A program made the position numbers and the translations under genes. From Streptococcus plurextorum DSM 22810 (GTDB taxonomy: Bacteria; Bacillota; Bacilli; Lactobacillales; Streptococcaceae): 64,000 bases of DNA. The stretch is from contig NZ_AUIO01000007.1 in assembly GCF_000423745.1 (NCBI RefSeq), forward strand, positions 35,160 through 99,159. Reading direction: 5' to 3'. Shown piece by piece: positions 46,134 to 56,464 of this stretch (position 1 is its first letter; the number at the start of each line of letters is the position of its first letter). The notes under the pieces were generated by a model. That model worked only from the letters and a program-made list of their open reading frames with translations, made no database searches and was not told the origin of the DNA.

Positions 46134-46653
46134 CACGATTTTTGATGGTCCTAAAGTCACTTTAGAAGATATGTTAGAAGCTAGAGAAGGCCGCAATCTG
46201 CGTCAGCAGTCACTGTTAAGACAGTATGCTGGCGCCTCCCTTCTTTCAGCAACTATGAACATACCAGGGCCGATTAAAACATCTAAGATGTTAGAGGCTG
46301 TCTTTGACCAAATCATCTATAAAATTGAGAGTTCCCTAAAGGAAAATATTCTTTTCAGCAGGAAACTCGAACTTAAAACAGGTGGGGAATATTATCTAGT
46401 AACCCAACTAGACCCCCTAGACTTGAAAACAATGTTAATAGCGATAGAAGAAGAAACAGCAGCGGGACGCTTGATGGATTTAGATGTTGTTCGTCTAATA
46501 GATGACAAGATTGTGCCCATCAGTCGCACTGAGTTAGGTTTACCTGCGCGTAGTTGTTATATTTGTGCTTCGAATGCTAAGGAATGTAGTAGAAGTCAAA
46601 AACATAACCTTAGCCAGATAAGAGAAGCTATCGCAAGTCTATTAAAAAATTAA
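46126..46653 (+). CDS. citX: Holo-ACP synthase CitX
   Basis: CitX transfers the phosphoribosyl-dephospho-CoA group made by CitG onto CitD. The 175-aa protein starts at ATG 46126 ([20 protein letters not shown]), overlapping citF by 8 bp. [47 protein letters not shown] and [20 protein letters not shown] are hallmarks. CitX is separate from CitG here; some species fuse them. Confidence 0.95.
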   Translation: MSNTIFDGPKVTLEDMLEAREGRNLRQQSLLRQYAGASLLSATMNIPGPIKTSKMLEAVFDQIIYKIESSLKENILFSRKLELKTGGEYYLVTQLDPLDLKTMLIAIEEETAAGRLMDLDVVRLIDDKIVPISRTELGLPARSCYICASNAKECSRSQKHNLSQIREAIASLLKN

Positions 46654-46670
46654 TGGAAAGAGAGAAATCC

Positions 46671-48062
46671 ATGACAAAAATCCGTATTACCGAAACGGTT
46701 TTGCGCGACGGTCAACAAAGTCAAATTGCGACTCGCATGACGACAGAAGAAATGTTGCCGGTCCTTGAACAATTGGATCAAGCGGGGTACTATGCCTTAG
46801 AGATGTGGGGCGGAGCAACCTTTGACTCTTGTCTTCGCTTCCTTAATGAAGATCCATGGGAACGCCTTCGGACCATCCGCAAAGCAGTTAAGAATACAAA
46901 ACTTCAAATGCTCCTTCGAGGGCAAAATTTACTTGGTTATCGTAATTATGCTGATGATGTGGTAACCAGCTTTATTCAAAAATCCGTTGAAAACGGAATT
47001 GATATTGTCCGTATTTTTGATGCGCTGAATGATCCTCGTAACCTTCAAACAGCCGTAAAAGCTACTAAAGATGCTGGTGGCCATGCTCAAGTTGCTATTT
47101 CTTATACAACAAGTCCTGTTCACACCGTAGATTACTTTGTTGACTTGACAAAACGCTACGCTGAAATTGGAGCTGATTCTATCTGTATTAAAGATATGGC
47201 AGGTGTATTAACCCCTCAAACAGGTTATGATTTGGTTAAGCGTATCAAAGAAGCTGTCAATCTGCCACTTGAGGTTCATACCCATGCAACATCAGGTATC
47301 TCAGAAATGACTTACCTTAAAGTAGCTGAGGCTGGAGCAGATATTATTGATACCGCTGTATCTTCTTTTGCAGGAGGCACTAGTCAACCAGCAACAGAAG
47401 CAATGGTTATCGCTCTTGAGGAACTTGGCTTTGAAACAGGTGTTGATTTGAAAAAAGTTGAAGAAATAGCAGAACACTTCAACAAAGTTCGTGATCATTA
47501 CCGCAAAGAAGGAATCCTAAACCCTAAAGTTAAGGATGTCGAGCCAAAAACACTCATTTACCAAGTACCTGGTGGAATGCTTTCAAACCTTCTTAGCCAG
47601 TTGAGCGAACAAGGCCTGGCTGATAAGTATGAAGAGGTCCTCTCAGAAGTCCCTCGTGTGCGTGCAGATCTTGGCTACCCGCCATTGGTAACACCATTAT
47701 CTCAGATGGTGGGGACACAAGCATTGATGAATGTTATTTCGGGTGAGCGCTACAAGGTTGTTCCAAACGAAATTAAGGACTACGTCCGTGGTCTTTACGG
47801 TCAATCACCAGCTCCACTTGCGGAAGGTATTAAAGAAAAAATTATTGGTAACGAGGAAGTAATCACTGTTCGTCCAGCGGATTTGATTGAACCACAAATG
47901 CCAACTTTACGTGAAGAAATCGCTGAATATGCTAAGAGTGAAGAAGATGTTCTTAGCTACGCTTCATTCCCTAAACAGGCTCGTGATTTCTTAGGACGTC
48001 GTGAAGATCCTTTCTACGATGTACCTGTTCAAAATGTATCTGTTACCATTGACGTTAACTAA
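46671..48062 (+). CDS. oadA: Oxaloacetate decarboxylase alpha subunit OadA (carboxyltransferase)
   Basis: OadA moves the carboxyl of oxaloacetate to biotin, releasing pyruvate. The 463-aa protein starts at ATG 46671 after GGAAAGAGAG; ATG 46653 overlaps the citX stop and lacks a site. RITETVLRDGQQSQIATRM, ADSICIKDMAGVLTPQT and VHTHATSGISEMTYL are DRE-TIM metallolyase motifs with metal ligands. It lacks the C-terminal biotinyl domain of Gram-negative OadA (about 590 aa), consistent with the separate carrier encoded at 41607. It closes the operon before a terminator. Confidence 0.95.
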   Translation: MTKIRITETVLRDGQQSQIATRMTTEEMLPVLEQLDQAGYYALEMWGGATFDSCLRFLNEDPWERLRTIRKAVKNTKLQMLLRGQNLLGYRNYADDVVTSFIQKSVENGIDIVRIFDALNDPRNLQTAVKATKDAGGHAQVAISYTTSPVHTVDYFVDLTKRYAEIGADSICIKDMAGVLTPQTGYDLVKRIKEAVNLPLEVHTHATSGISEMTYLKVAEAGADIIDTAVSSFAGGTSQPATEAMVIALEELGFETGVDLKKVEEIAEHFNKVRDHYRKEGILNPKVKDVEPKTLIYQVPGGMLSNLLSQLSEQGLADKYEEVLSEVPRVRADLGYPPLVTPLSQMVGTQALMNVISGERYKVVPNEIKDYVRGLYGQSPAPLAEGIKEKIIGNEEVITVRPADLIEPQMPTLREEIAEYAKSEEDVLSYASFPKQARDFLGRREDPFYDVPVQNVSVTIDVN

Positions 48063-48089
48063 AAAAGAAGACCTTTTGGTCTTCTTTTT
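48062..48089 (+). terminator. Terminator of the oad-cit operon
   Basis: AAAAAGAAGACC-TTTT-GGTCTTCTTTTT, a perfect 12-bp stem. Confidence 0.9.
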
Positions 48090-48134
48090 ATATGGTTAAG
48101 AACTCAATTTTGTTACATAATTATAGTTATGTTT

Positions 48135-49205
48135 CTAAAGTTTATCTAAAGCATTTTTTTGTTCGTCGTTAACGATATGGGTATAAAGGTCTGTAACTTG
48201 TGTGTTAGCATGCCCAAGTTGATGGCTGACCAGTACCTGTGATTTCGTGGCATCGTATAACCTGGTAGCTAGTGTGTGACGGAGTTTATGAGGGGTTACA
48301 CGAACTTTAAAGTCTGCAGAATACTTTGCCACCATTTTTTCAATAGATGAAGCATCGATACGATTGGCAAGACCTCTATATTCTGTTAAAAAGAAGGCTG
48401 TATTGTTTTTCTCTGGTTTGTAGCGGTTTTGGCGGATATTGTAGTAATTCTCAAGATAAGGTTTAGCAAAGCCTGCGACATTGACAGAATCACGCTTACC
48501 TCCTTTACGCGTTACTTCAATCACCATCGTCTTTAGGTTAATATCCTTTAAGTCCAGATTGACCGCTTCAGATAGACGAACACCCGAAGCAAGTAGGAGT
48601 GACAAAATCGCCAAATCACGTTCTTTATTTTTCTGAAAAGAGGATTTTGCTCGGTTAGAGAGTTTGTTCTCGTATTCACAATTAACATACTCTAAAAATG
48701 CAGTGGTTTCATCTCCTAAGAACAGTTTTTGTTTGATGTTCTCAGCCCGAGCTGCTAGGGTTTCTCGTTTTTTCTTGGTGGCGATTTTTTTCATAACATT
48801 TCGGTAAAAATAAGGTTCACCCTGCTCATTTTCAACCTCTTCAGTAAGATACTTATAGAGACTAGACAGTGCGGATAAGGTACGGTTTAGGGTGGTTTGA
48901 GAAATGCCGTACTGTGTCGTATTAGCATTCAAGAGAGGGCGCTCACGAAGATAGCGAACAAAGGCTTCCATATCTTTTTTAGTCAAATGCTCTAAAACTG
49001 TCAGCTCAATATCAGATATTTGGGAAACCTTTGCGATATCCGATTCAATAAGCCAATCAAAAAAGCGTTTATATTCTTTGAGGTATTCGTACAAAGTCGC
49101 AAAACTATAAGGCACAGATAGTTTGGATTGGTAATAATCTAGCACAAACCAAGGCATGATGGATTTGTATTCTTCTATTTTTTCCAGTAAAAGTTCACGT
49201 TTCAT
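48135..49205 (-). CDS. xerS: Tyrosine recombinase XerS (chromosome dimer resolution)
   Basis: XerS is the single recombinase that resolves chromosome dimers at difSL in streptococci and lactococci, activated by FtsK. The 356-aa length is typical. An N-terminal core-binding domain (about 15-170) precedes the catalytic domain with Arg in [13 protein letters not shown], Lys in [11 protein letters not shown]-x-x-R in [13 protein letters not shown], and His and Tyr in [15 protein letters not shown] (nucleophilic Tyr). The dif site lies 52 bp upstream of its start, the usual arrangement. Confidence 0.96.
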   Translation of the reverse strand: MKRELLLEKIEEYKSIMPWFVLDYYQSKLSVPYSFATLYEYLKEYKRFFDWLIESDIAKVSQISDIELTVLEHLTKKDMEAFVRYLRERPLLNANTTQYGISQTTLNRTLSALSSLYKYLTEEVENEQGEPYFYRNVMKKIATKKKRETLAARAENIKQKLFLGDETTAFLEYVNCEYENKLSNRAKSSFQKNKERDLAILSLLLASGVRLSEAVNLDLKDINLKTMVIEVTRKGGKRDSVNVAGFAKPYLENYYNIRQNRYKPEKNNTAFFLTEYRGLANRIDASSIEKMVAKYSADFKVRVTPHKLRHTLATRLYDATKSQVLVSHQLGHANTQVTDLYTHIVNDEQKNALDKL

Positions 49206-49256
49206 GAAATTCTCCCAATTTTTCTATAATAGGAGTATAGCATATCAATTAACATT

Positions 49257-49287
<31 letters not shown>

Positions 49288-49421
49288 GTCGGTGGGTTTA
49301 TAGGTGCAATAACCAAAAAAATTTATAGGAAGAAATTACTAAAAATGCACTTTATTCAATCAAACGTCAAATAAGGATGCTCAAAGTTCTTATTCTATAA
49401 AATTGTTGATGATAATATGAT

Positions 49422-49452
49422 AAAAGCAAGTCTCAAAATCAGACTTGCTTTT
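49422..49452 (-). terminator. Terminator of the ylxM-ffh operon
   Basis: AAAAGCAAGTCT pairs with AGACTTGCTTTT (12 bp) 13 bp after the ffh stop, with a T-run on the - strand. Confidence 0.85.
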
Positions 49453-49464
49453 GGTTATTTGAGG

Positions 49465-51015
49465 TTATTTTCTTTTCTTTTTAGCTTTTTTGATTTTATT
49501 GGCTTGACGTTTCATAGCCTGTTTCATGGCAAAGGAACCCAGTTTTCCTTTTAGTCCGCCACCAAACATTTCTGACATGTCTGGCATACCAGATCCTCCC
49601 ATCATGCCTTCAAGGGCTGACATGTCCATACCACCTAAATCAGGCATTCCAGCAGGCATGTTTTTGGGAAGGTTATTAGGATTGATGCCCATTTGTTTCA
49701 TCATAGCATTCATGTCTCCAGACATGACTCCCTGCATCATGGTTTTAGCTTGATTAAAGTCTTTGATAAACTTATTGACATCGACAAAGCTATTACCAGA
49801 TCCAGCAGCGATGCGTCTGCGACGGTTTGGTGTCAAAAGGTCTGGATTTTCACGTTCAGCTGGCGTCATTGATGAGACAATAGCTCGTTTTCTGGCGATT
49901 TCTTTTTCATCAACCTTAAGATTTGCTAGCGCTGGATTTCCAGACATGCCAGGTAGCATCTTGAGAAGGTCTTCCATAGGCCCCATGCTTTGCACTTGAT
50001 CCAGTTGGTTAATGAAATCGTTGAAATCAAAGGTGTTTTCACGCATTTTTTCAGCTAATTCAGCTGATTTTTGCATGTCGTATTCCTGAGACGCTTTTTC
50101 AATCAGAGTCAGCAGATCTCCCATACCAAGAATACGGCTAGCCATGCGGTTAGGATGGAAAGTCTCAATATCAGTGATTTTTTCACCTGTACCAGTGAAT
50201 TTTATTGGCTTACCAGTAATTTCTCGGATAGAGAGTGCCGCACCGCCACGTGTATCACCGTCAATTTTCGTTAGGATGACACCAGTTACTTCCAGTTGCT
50301 GGTTAAACTCACGAGCCACGTTAGCCGCTTCTTGACCAATCATGGCATCAACAACTAAGAGAATTTCATTTGGTTGCGCCAGCTCTTTGACATCACGAAG
50401 TTCTTTCATGAGTGTTTCGTCAATTTGCAGACGACCGGCAGTATCAATTAAGACATAATCGTGATGATTAGCGCGAGCGATTTCTAGACCTTGACGAACA
50501 ATGTCTACAGCCGGCGTCCCAGTTCCCATATCAAAGACAGGTACACCAATTTGCTGACCGAGAGTTTTCAGCTGATCAATGGCCGCAGGACGGTAAATGT
50601 CTGCCGCAATCATAAGCGGTCTTGCTTTTTCTTCCTTTATGAGTTTATTGGCTAATTTACCTGCGAAAGTGGTTTTACCAGCACCTTGAAGACCTACCAT
50701 CATGATGATTGTAGGAATTTTAGGAGATTTGATAATCTCAGCAGTTTCGGCTCCAAGAATGGTTGTCAGTTCTTCGTTGACAATCTTGATGATTTGCTGT
50801 GAGGCATCGAGGGTTTCGATGATTTCATGGCCAACAGCACGATCACGAACACGTTTAATAAAGGTTTTGACAACAGGAAGAGCAACGTCCGCTTCTAAAA
50901 GTGCAAGACGGATTTCTTTGGTGACTTCCTGGACTTCTTTTTCAGATAATTTTCCTTTGCGACGCAAGTTTTTAAAAACGCCCTGCAAGCGTTGGGTTAA
51001 GCTTTCAAATGCCAT
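49465..51015 (-). CDS. ffh: Signal recognition particle protein Ffh
   Basis: Ffh binds 4.5S RNA and signal sequences and, with FtsY, targets membrane proteins. The 516-aa protein has the N domain, then the GTPase G domain with VGLQGAGKTTFAGKLA, DTAGRLQIDETLM and LTKIDGDTRGGAALS. The M domain is methionine-rich at the end (MSGDMNAMMKQMGINPNN, GGMDMSALEGMMGGSG) and ends in a basic tail. It follows ylxM by 26 bp. Confidence 0.98.
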   Translation of the reverse strand: MAFESLTQRLQGVFKNLRRKGKLSEKEVQEVTKEIRLALLEADVALPVVKTFIKRVRDRAVGHEIIETLDASQQIIKIVNEELTTILGAETAEIIKSPKIPTIIMMVGLQGAGKTTFAGKLANKLIKEEKARPLMIAADIYRPAAIDQLKTLGQQIGVPVFDMGTGTPAVDIVRQGLEIARANHHDYVLIDTAGRLQIDETLMKELRDVKELAQPNEILLVVDAMIGQEAANVAREFNQQLEVTGVILTKIDGDTRGGAALSIREITGKPIKFTGTGEKITDIETFHPNRMASRILGMGDLLTLIEKASQEYDMQKSAELAEKMRENTFDFNDFINQLDQVQSMGPMEDLLKMLPGMSGNPALANLKVDEKEIARKRAIVSSMTPAERENPDLLTPNRRRRIAAGSGNSFVDVNKFIKDFNQAKTMMQGVMSGDMNAMMKQMGINPNNLPKNMPAGMPDLGGMDMSALEGMMGGSGMPDMSEMFGGGLKGKLGSFAMKQAMKRQANKIKKAKKKRK

Positions 51016-51041
51016 AATAATGTCCTTTCAAATCAATGGTA

Positions 51042-51374
51042 TTAGTCACGGTTATCGATGCTAGATAAAATGGCTAATCTTTCTTGGATAAAGCTGTCAT
51101 CAGCATACTTTTCAGCCATTTCATCAAAAATCTGGCTCCGAACGATATAGTCAGAGTACATGTGTAGCTTCATTTCATAGCTCTCCAAGACCTTTTCTGT
51201 ACGCTTGATATTATCATAAACAGCCTGTCGACTAACGCCAAATTCCTCTGCAATCTCTGCTAGACTATAATCATCAGCATAATAAAGTTCAATGTAGTTC
51301 ATCTGCTTATCGGTTAACAGCGCAGCATAGAACTCAAAGAGCGCATTCATACGGTTGGTTTTTTCAATTTCCAT
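51042..51374 (-). CDS. ylxM: YlxM-family helix-turn-helix protein
   Basis: This 110-aa protein resembles sigma factor region 4: [20 protein letters not shown], then [20 protein letters not shown]. YlxM accompanies ffh in most Firmicutes and in S. mutans modulates the SRP pathway. It is directly upstream of ffh in one operon. Confidence 0.93.
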   Translation of the reverse strand: MEIEKTNRMNALFEFYAALLTDKQMNYIELYYADDYSLAEIAEEFGVSRQAVYDNIKRTEKVLESYEMKLHMYSDYIVRSQIFDEMAEKYADDSFIQERLAILSSIDNRD

Positions 51375-51511
51375 AACCTTTATTTTAGCATAAATCCAAG
51401 GAATTTAATAGAAAAAATAGGCATTTTATCTGCTAGCTCTGCAATCCTTTGTTGAAAGAAAAAAGCCTTTTTGGTTGCATAATAATATTTATGTAATCAA
51501 AAAGCCGAGAT

Positions 51512-52210
51512 TTAATTATTTTCTAGGTAAAATTCAAAACGATCCCCGACATACTGACTTTTGACATATTCAAACGGTCTTCCGTCGGTAAAATATGAAA
51601 CTTGAGTTAAGGCAAGAATAGCATGATTTTTAGGAATACCAAGGTAAGTAGCCACGCGTTCACTGGCATTTTTAGCATAAATAGTTTGCTGACTTTTACC
51701 GATTTCGTAACCATTTTCAATCAATGTTTTAAAAAAGTGCTCCGTGATGTCCTTTTGTTGAAAGGATTTGATTAACTTTTCTGGGATGTAGGTTTCCTCA
51801 AAGACCACAGGAAGTTTATCGGCATATCGAATACGTTCCATTTTGATGACATAATCATTTTTATGTAAACAAAGGCGTTCGATTTCAGTTTGACTAGCCA
51901 TTTTACGTTGGTAGGAGATGACCTTGGTCGATGGTTTTTTCCCCTGTGATTGAATGATTTCAGTAAAGGAGGTCGTGCCACGCATTTTTTCCTGGACTCG
52001 CCGACTCGCCACATAAGTCCCACTTCCGATGCGCCGCTCTAAGATCCCCTCTTCTACTAACAAGGTCACAGCCTGGCGTAGGGTCATACGGCTGACCTTA
52101 AATTGATCTGCTAAGTCTCGTTCGCTGGGCAGACGATCTCCGATAGCCCAAATGCCGTCATCGATATCTTCTTTAATGGTATCACGAATTTGAAGGTAAG
52201 CTGGTTGCAT
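51512..52210 (-). CDS. GntR/HutC-family transcriptional regulator
   Basis: This 232-aa regulator has a winged helix-turn-helix (AYLQIRDTIKEDIDDGIWAI, LPSERDLADQFKVSRMTLRQ) at about 3-70. A UTRA ligand domain (about 90-225) follows with FEETYIPEKLI and QTIYAKNASERVATYLGI. UTRA members sense sugar phosphates, amino acids or similar small molecules. The order gntR then guaA is found in pyogenic streptococci. A hairpin after the gene (about 51468-51503) can terminate it. Confidence 0.9.
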   Translation of the reverse strand: MQPAYLQIRDTIKEDIDDGIWAIGDRLPSERDLADQFKVSRMTLRQAVTLLVEEGILERRIGSGTYVASRRVQEKMRGTTSFTEIIQSQGKKPSTKVISYQRKMASQTEIERLCLHKNDYVIKMERIRYADKLPVVFEETYIPEKLIKSFQQKDITEHFFKTLIENGYEIGKSQQTIYAKNASERVATYLGIPKNHAILALTQVSYFTDGRPFEYVKSQYVGDRFEFYLENN

Positions 52211-52282
52211 AATAATTTCTTTCTAATTGTTCACTTAACAAAATGGACGACCTATCGGACTCTTAAGTAGTAAATGATTTAG

Positions 52283-52927
52283 CTACTTATAGCGTTTCAG
52301 ATAAGTGCGTTCTTCAAAGATTTGGTCCTCATCAAAAAGTGCTAAATCTTCTTCTTTAGCCACGATATAATGGCCTTCTCTTAGGTAATAAGGAAGCTCC
52401 CCGTCGTTTGTCTCAAATGTTAGGCGTTTTTCGTCCAAAAGTACCTTGAAGTGAAAGTCTTGCTGAAGGGCTTTAGGTCTTCCAACAACTAGCCAATCCT
52501 TGCAGATTAGTTCTGCTCCCCATTTTTGATAGAGATGATTTGCTTTGTCATCTCCTCTTGTGAAAATAGCTAGCGCTTCTACTTCTTTCTCCTTTAAGAG
52601 TTTCTCTGCTTCTCTAAAAAGCTTTTCTGCGATACCTTGGCCTTGGAAATCCGGATGAACTGCGAGATTGCTAAAGTATGCTACCTTATCACATGGATAA
52701 TAGGGGTAAGCTCTGCTATTTTCTAAGGAATAAATGCCAATATCTAAAAGGCCAACCACCATGTCTCCTCTAAGGGCAATAAGCTCTATACTATCAGCAT
52801 ACCAATCGGATAAATCGTCTTTATTAGGACTGATATCATCAAAAAACTCTGAAAAAAGATAAGCCAAAGCCTTGCAATAAACCCAAGACTTCTCATACTT
52901 AGACTGATAAGATGTAATCGTAATCAT
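52283..52927 (-). CDS. GNAT-family N-acetyltransferase
   Basis: This 214-aa protein has an N-terminal GNAT fold: WYADSIELIALRGDMVVGLL, then LAVHPDFQGQGIAEKLFREAE with the acetyl-CoA-binding Q/RxxGxG/A block at about 98-104. Substrate unknown. A C-terminal extension of about 70 residues is not typical of the core. It is divergent from guaA. Confidence 0.85.
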   Translation of the reverse strand: MITITSYQSKYEKSWVYCKALAYLFSEFFDDISPNKDDLSDWYADSIELIALRGDMVVGLLDIGIYSLENSRAYPYYPCDKVAYFSNLAVHPDFQGQGIAEKLFREAEKLLKEKEVEALAIFTRGDDKANHLYQKWGAELICKDWLVVGRPKALQQDFHFKVLLDEKRLTFETNDGELPYYLREGHYIVAKEEDLALFDEDQIFEERTYLKRYK

Positions 52928-53035
52928 AGCATCAGTTTACCAGATTTTAAGGGAAAAATCAGCAAAAAAATGGTATTTATGCTAAAATATATAAGAATGG
53001 GTTCATTATAAGGGCCACAAATAGAAAGGGAAAAC

Positions 53036-54592
53036 ATGACTGAAACCTTGACAGATGTTCAAAAAATCATCGTTCTTGATTACGGTAGCCAGTACAATCA
53101 GCTGATTGCTCGCCGTATTCGTGAGTTCGGTGTTTTTTCAGAACTGAAAAGCCACAAAATCACAGCTGATGAGCTCCGTGCCATCAATCCTATTGGAATT
53201 GTCCTATCAGGAGGACCAAACTCTGTTTATGCTGACAACGCTTTTGGCATTGACGAGGCCATTTTTGAATTAGGCATTCCCATTTTAGGGATTTGCTACG
53301 GCATGCAGCTAATTACCCACAAACTTGGTGGTAAAGTGGTTCCAGCTGGGGAAGCTGGTAACCGTGAATATGGCCAATCTACCCTACGCCTACGAGCAGA
53401 ATCAAAACTTTTTGCAGGAACACCTGAAGAGCAACTGGTTCTCATGAGTCATGGGGATGCCGTTACTGAAATCCCTCAAGGTTTCCATTTGGTCGGTGAC
53501 TCGGTTGATTGCCCTTATGCTGCCATGGAAAATACGGAGAAAAACTTCTATGGTATCCAGTTCCACCCAGAAGTACGCCACTCTGTCTACGGTAATGACA
53601 TCTTGAAAAACTTTGCTGTAAACATCTGCGGTGCACGTCAAGATTGGTCTATGGACAACTTCATTGACATGGAAATCAAGAAGATTCGTGAAACAGTTGG
53701 AGATCGTAAGGTGCTTCTTGGCTTGTCTGGTGGGGTTGATTCATCAGTTGTTGGTGTCCTTTTACAAAAAGCCATAGGTGACCAGTTGACCTGTATCTTT
53801 GTCGATCATGGCCTTCTTCGTAAAAATGAAGGTGATCAAGTGATGGAGATGCTTGGTGGTAAATTTGGACTTAACATTATCCGAGTGGATGCTGCCAAGC
53901 GTTTCCTTGACCTGCTTGCAGGTGTCGATGATCCTGAGAAAAAACGCAAAATTATCGGTAATGAGTTTGTTTATGTCTTTGATGATGAGGCGAGCAAACT
54001 CAAAGGTGTTGATTTCCTAGCGCAAGGAACCCTCTATACAGACATTATCGAATCTGGGACAGAAACCGCTGAAACCATTAAATCACACCATAATGTTGGC
54101 GGCCTACCTGAAGATATGCAGTTTGAGCTCATCGAACCACTCAACACCTTGTTTAAGGATGAAGTTCGTGCACTTGGTACCGCTCTAGGCATGCCTGATG
54201 AAGTCGTGTGGCGCCAGCCTTTCCCAGGTCCAGGACTTGCTATCCGCGTCATGGGGGAAATCACAGAAGAAAAACTAGAAACGGTTCGTGAATCCGATGC
54301 GATTCTCCGCGAGGAGATTGCTAAAGCGGGTCTTGATCGTGATGTTTGGCAATATTTCACAGTTAATACTGGCGTTCGCTCTGTAGGTGTCATGGGTGAC
54401 GGTCGTACTTACGACTACACTATCGCGATTCGAGCAATCACATCTATCGATGGCATGACGGCCGATTTTGCCCAACTCCCATGGGATGTTCTCAAGAAAA
54501 TCTCAACCCGCATTGTCAACGAAGTGGCTCACGTCAACCGCATCGTCTACGATATCACCAGCAAACCACCAGCGACAGTGGAGTGGGAATAA
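53036..54592 (+). CDS. guaA: GMP synthase (glutamine-hydrolysing) GuaA
   Basis: GuaA aminates XMP to GMP. The 518-aa protein has a class I glutaminase domain with Cys87 in [11 protein letters not shown] and the His/Glu pair in [11 protein letters not shown]. The ATP pyrophosphatase domain has [17 protein letters not shown], and the C-terminal dimerisation domain ends [13 protein letters not shown]. The last codons lie within the attachment site of the mobile element that follows. The element keeps the reading frame intact, because the repeat restores the 3' end. Confidence 0.98.
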   Translation: MTETLTDVQKIIVLDYGSQYNQLIARRIREFGVFSELKSHKITADELRAINPIGIVLSGGPNSVYADNAFGIDEAIFELGIPILGICYGMQLITHKLGGKVVPAGEAGNREYGQSTLRLRAESKLFAGTPEEQLVLMSHGDAVTEIPQGFHLVGDSVDCPYAAMENTEKNFYGIQFHPEVRHSVYGNDILKNFAVNICGARQDWSMDNFIDMEIKKIRETVGDRKVLLGLSGGVDSSVVGVLLQKAIGDQLTCIFVDHGLLRKNEGDQVMEMLGGKFGLNIIRVDAAKRFLDLLAGVDDPEKKRKIIGNEFVYVFDDEASKLKGVDFLAQGTLYTDIIESGTETAETIKSHHNVGGLPEDMQFELIEPLNTLFKDEVRALGTALGMPDEVVWRQPFPGPGLAIRVMGEITEEKLETVRESDAILREEIAKAGLDRDVWQYFTVNTGVRSVGVMGDGRTYDYTIAIRAITSIDGMTADFAQLPWDVLKKISTRIVNEVAHVNRIVYDITSKPPATVEWE

Positions 54593-54593
54593 T
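54581..54593. repeat. attL core repeat (guaA 3' end)
   Basis: GAGTGGGAATAAT includes the last codons and stop of guaA. An identical copy lies at 62542-62554. Confidence 0.88.
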
Positions 54594-54621
54594 GTATAAG
54601 AGTAACTTTGGCTAAGAATCC

Positions 54622-54650
54622 TTGATTTAACAGCATTTTGCCTATTATAA
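54622..54650. repeat. Imperfect repeat shared by both att flanks (left copy)
   Basis: TTGATTTAACAGCATTTT...TATTATAA recurs as TTGATTTAACTGCATTTT...TATTATAA at 62582-62611, at nearly the same distance (28 and 27 nt) from the att core. The homology therefore extends past the 13-bp core in a diverged form. Confidence 0.65.
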
Positions 54651-54683
54651 GAAGTGTTAAAATGAGATAAATACACTTGGATT

Positions 54684-54703
54684 GTCTCCAAAGTGTCTCC
54701 AAA
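54684..54703. repeat. Candidate integrase arm-type sites, left end
   Basis: GTCTCCAAA occurs twice with an 11-bp period at 54684-54692 and 54695-54703, followed by an A-run and a terminator stem to about 54740. A related pair (GTCGCCAAA) lies near the right end at 62460. Confidence 0.6.
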
Positions 54704-54762
54704 AAAAGAAGTCCTAAGTAAAAATTAGGGCTTCTTTTTTGCTAGCTATTTACTGATAAAAC

Positions 54763-55152
54763 TTAATATTTAAGTAATATCAACTCATCATTAAGTTCAG
54801 GAATTCTTAAAGAATCTCCTTCTTTCTGAAATATCATTTCTTTTGTTCGGTTGTTTTCTGAATCTTCTAGTATTAATGTTTGAGAACTAACATCGATATT
54901 CGTTAATCTAGCTTGTTTCTGTACCTCACCTTTTTTCAATATTAAATCACCAGTTTTACCATGTATGACAACTGTTACCGAAACACCGTCTGCCTCGCCG
55001 AAGTATTTGCCATCTAGGTCATTTTTTAGTAGACCTCTACCAGAGAAAATAGCAATGACAACAATAATTCCAACTGTCAATAACTGTTGTTTTTTTGTTA
55101 AATGCTTAAACCAACTAATAAGACTTTCCAATGTACTTTTTATTAATTTCAT
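54763..55152 (-). CDS. Membrane-anchored cargo protein of the IME
   Basis: This 129-aa protein starts at ATG 55152 after AAAAGGAAA. It has a charged N-terminus, one membrane helix (LLTVGIIVVIAIFSGRGLL) and an extracytoplasmic strand-rich domain (VTVVIHGKTGDLILKKGEVQ). No family is recognised. It lies 28 bp downstream of the lipoprotein gene, so the two form an operon and might act together on the cell surface. Confidence 0.65.
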   Translation of the reverse strand: MKLIKSTLESLISWFKHLTKKQQLLTVGIIVVIAIFSGRGLLKNDLDGKYFGEADGVSVTVVIHGKTGDLILKKGEVQKQARLTNIDVSSQTLILEDSENNRTKEMIFQKEGDSLRIPELNDELILLKY

Positions 55153-55180
55153 ATCATTTTTTCCTTTTATCTTATTTGCT

Positions 55181-56092
55181 TCACTCTTCTGTAACATTTT
55201 TAGTATCCAATTTATCAAATGCAATTAGCACAGACTCATTAGGTACTGCTGTTATTAGAAACGAATCATTATTTACACCTTCATCCGGATTAACATATCC
55301 CACATAATAGGTATTATATACTAATCCTGAAATTGTTGTTGTACAATAGTAATTGTAATTTACTACTTCTACTTCTCCGTTCATTTGGTTTATCCTATAA
55401 AACCAAAACTCAGGTGCTTCACCAACAACTGTATTTCCTGTAGAATCTGTTTTAACAGTAGCTTTTGCTGGTTTGTTTAAATGTTGTGCTGAAAAGTCGG
55501 CATAGGTTAATTTTTTCAGTTCTGCCAATGATTTTAAGGTTCTATCTTTCTCCTCTTTTAATTTAGTAAGTTCATCAGAAGCTAGGCTTAATTCCAAATC
55601 CGGGTCACTAAATTCTTCCGGGTACGCTTTTATTTGCTCTATTGTTCTCTCCCAACTTGCAATTAGTTGATTATAATATTCTGCTTTCTCAGCTTCCTTA
55701 TCCCCTGAACTTGGTATTGCATCTTCTTTATTTACTTCGAAATAAGCTTTATCTTGCTCTATTGCTAACTTTTTTACTTCCTCAGTATTTTTGTCCTTAA
55801 CATCAGATAATGTTAATTCTCGAATAAAATATGTATTTATTTTTCCATTTTTAGTAATATAAATCGCATCAATACTATCATCCTTAGAAATTTGACCATC
55901 ATCATTTGAGTCATCGATATTATACCAAATATGTTCTTTAGATTCATTTGCTAGTTGCATAAAAGCTACTGTTGTAACATCTTCTAAATTTTGAAGTTTA
56001 TTTTGGGTCGATTGATTGGAAGAACAAGCAGTTAGAATTGTGCTAGCAAGTAATGTTCCGAAAGTGAGAACAAGAAAGTTTCTTTTATCCAT
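55181..56092 (-). CDS. Cargo lipoprotein with EF-hand-like loop
   Basis: This lipoprotein starts with MDKRNFLVLTFGTL and has lipobox LTAC, about 300 residues in all. The mature region has a calcium-loop-like DSNDDGQISKDD (compare DxNxDGxIxxxD) near 60-72, a Lys/Glu-rich central coiled coil and a C-terminal beta-rich portion (EFWFYRINQMNGEVEVVNYN). I use the internal ATG near 56092 because it places the basic-hydrophobic signal directly at the N-terminus; an upstream ATG at 56149 is possible. Role unknown; candidates are surface exclusion or adhesion. Confidence 0.7.
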   Translation of the reverse strand: MDKRNFLVLTFGTLLASTILTACSSNQSTQNKLQNLEDVTTVAFMQLANESKEHIWYNIDDSNDDGQISKDDSIDAIYITKNGKINTYFIRELTLSDVKDKNTEEVKKLAIEQDKAYFEVNKEDAIPSSGDKEAEKAEYYNQLIASWERTIEQIKAYPEEFSDPDLELSLASDELTKLKEEKDRTLKSLAELKKLTYADFSAQHLNKPAKATVKTDSTGNTVVGEAPEFWFYRINQMNGEVEVVNYNYYCTTTISGLVYNTYYVGYVNPDEGVNNDSFLITAVPNESVLIAFDKLDTKNVTEE

Positions 56093-56212
56093 TATGAGAC
56101 TCCTAAAGGTTATTATTGGAAATATTACTTTCCAACTATATTTTAACATATTGCGGATATAATCACAATATTAAATTGTACATCTTCTTTTTATAATTGT
56201 AATTGAAAGGAG

Positions 56213-56422
56213 TTGATTACAATTATAAGTTTTGAACCATTGTGGCAAACAATGAAAGAAAAAAATATTTCACAGTACCGACTCTTAAAATCAGGTATAG
56301 ATAATAAAACACTTGATAGCTTAAAGAAAAACAAGAATATTACATTACTAACATTAGAAAAACTGTGTATCATTTTAGAATGTAAACCGAATGATATAAT
56401 AGAATTTATTACAGAGATATAA
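56213..56422 (+). CDS. Small Cro/CI-like helix-turn-helix regulator
   Basis: This protein of about 66-69 aa, SFEPLWQTMKEKNISQYRLL, then NKTLDSLKKNKNITLLTLEKL and CIILECKPNDIIEFI, matches the small HTH_26/YozG-like family common on mobile elements. The start is uncertain. TTG 56213 lies only 1 nt after AAAGGAG, so a rare ATT or ATA codon at 56222-56225 would have better spacing; relatives begin MI-x-F/Y-P-L. It converges on the 249-aa gene and is divergent from the lipoprotein gene. Confidence 0.7.
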   Translation: MITIISFEPLWQTMKEKNISQYRLLKSGIDNKTLDSLKKNKNITLLTLEKLCIILECKPNDIIEFITEI

Positions 56423-56458
56423 AAACGATTCCTACTAATAAAAGTAAGAATCGTTTTT
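56421..56458. terminator. Bidirectional terminator between convergent IME genes
   Basis: AAAAACGATTC pairs with GAATCGTTTTT (11 bp). Confidence 0.8.
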
Positions 56459-56464
56459 AATTTG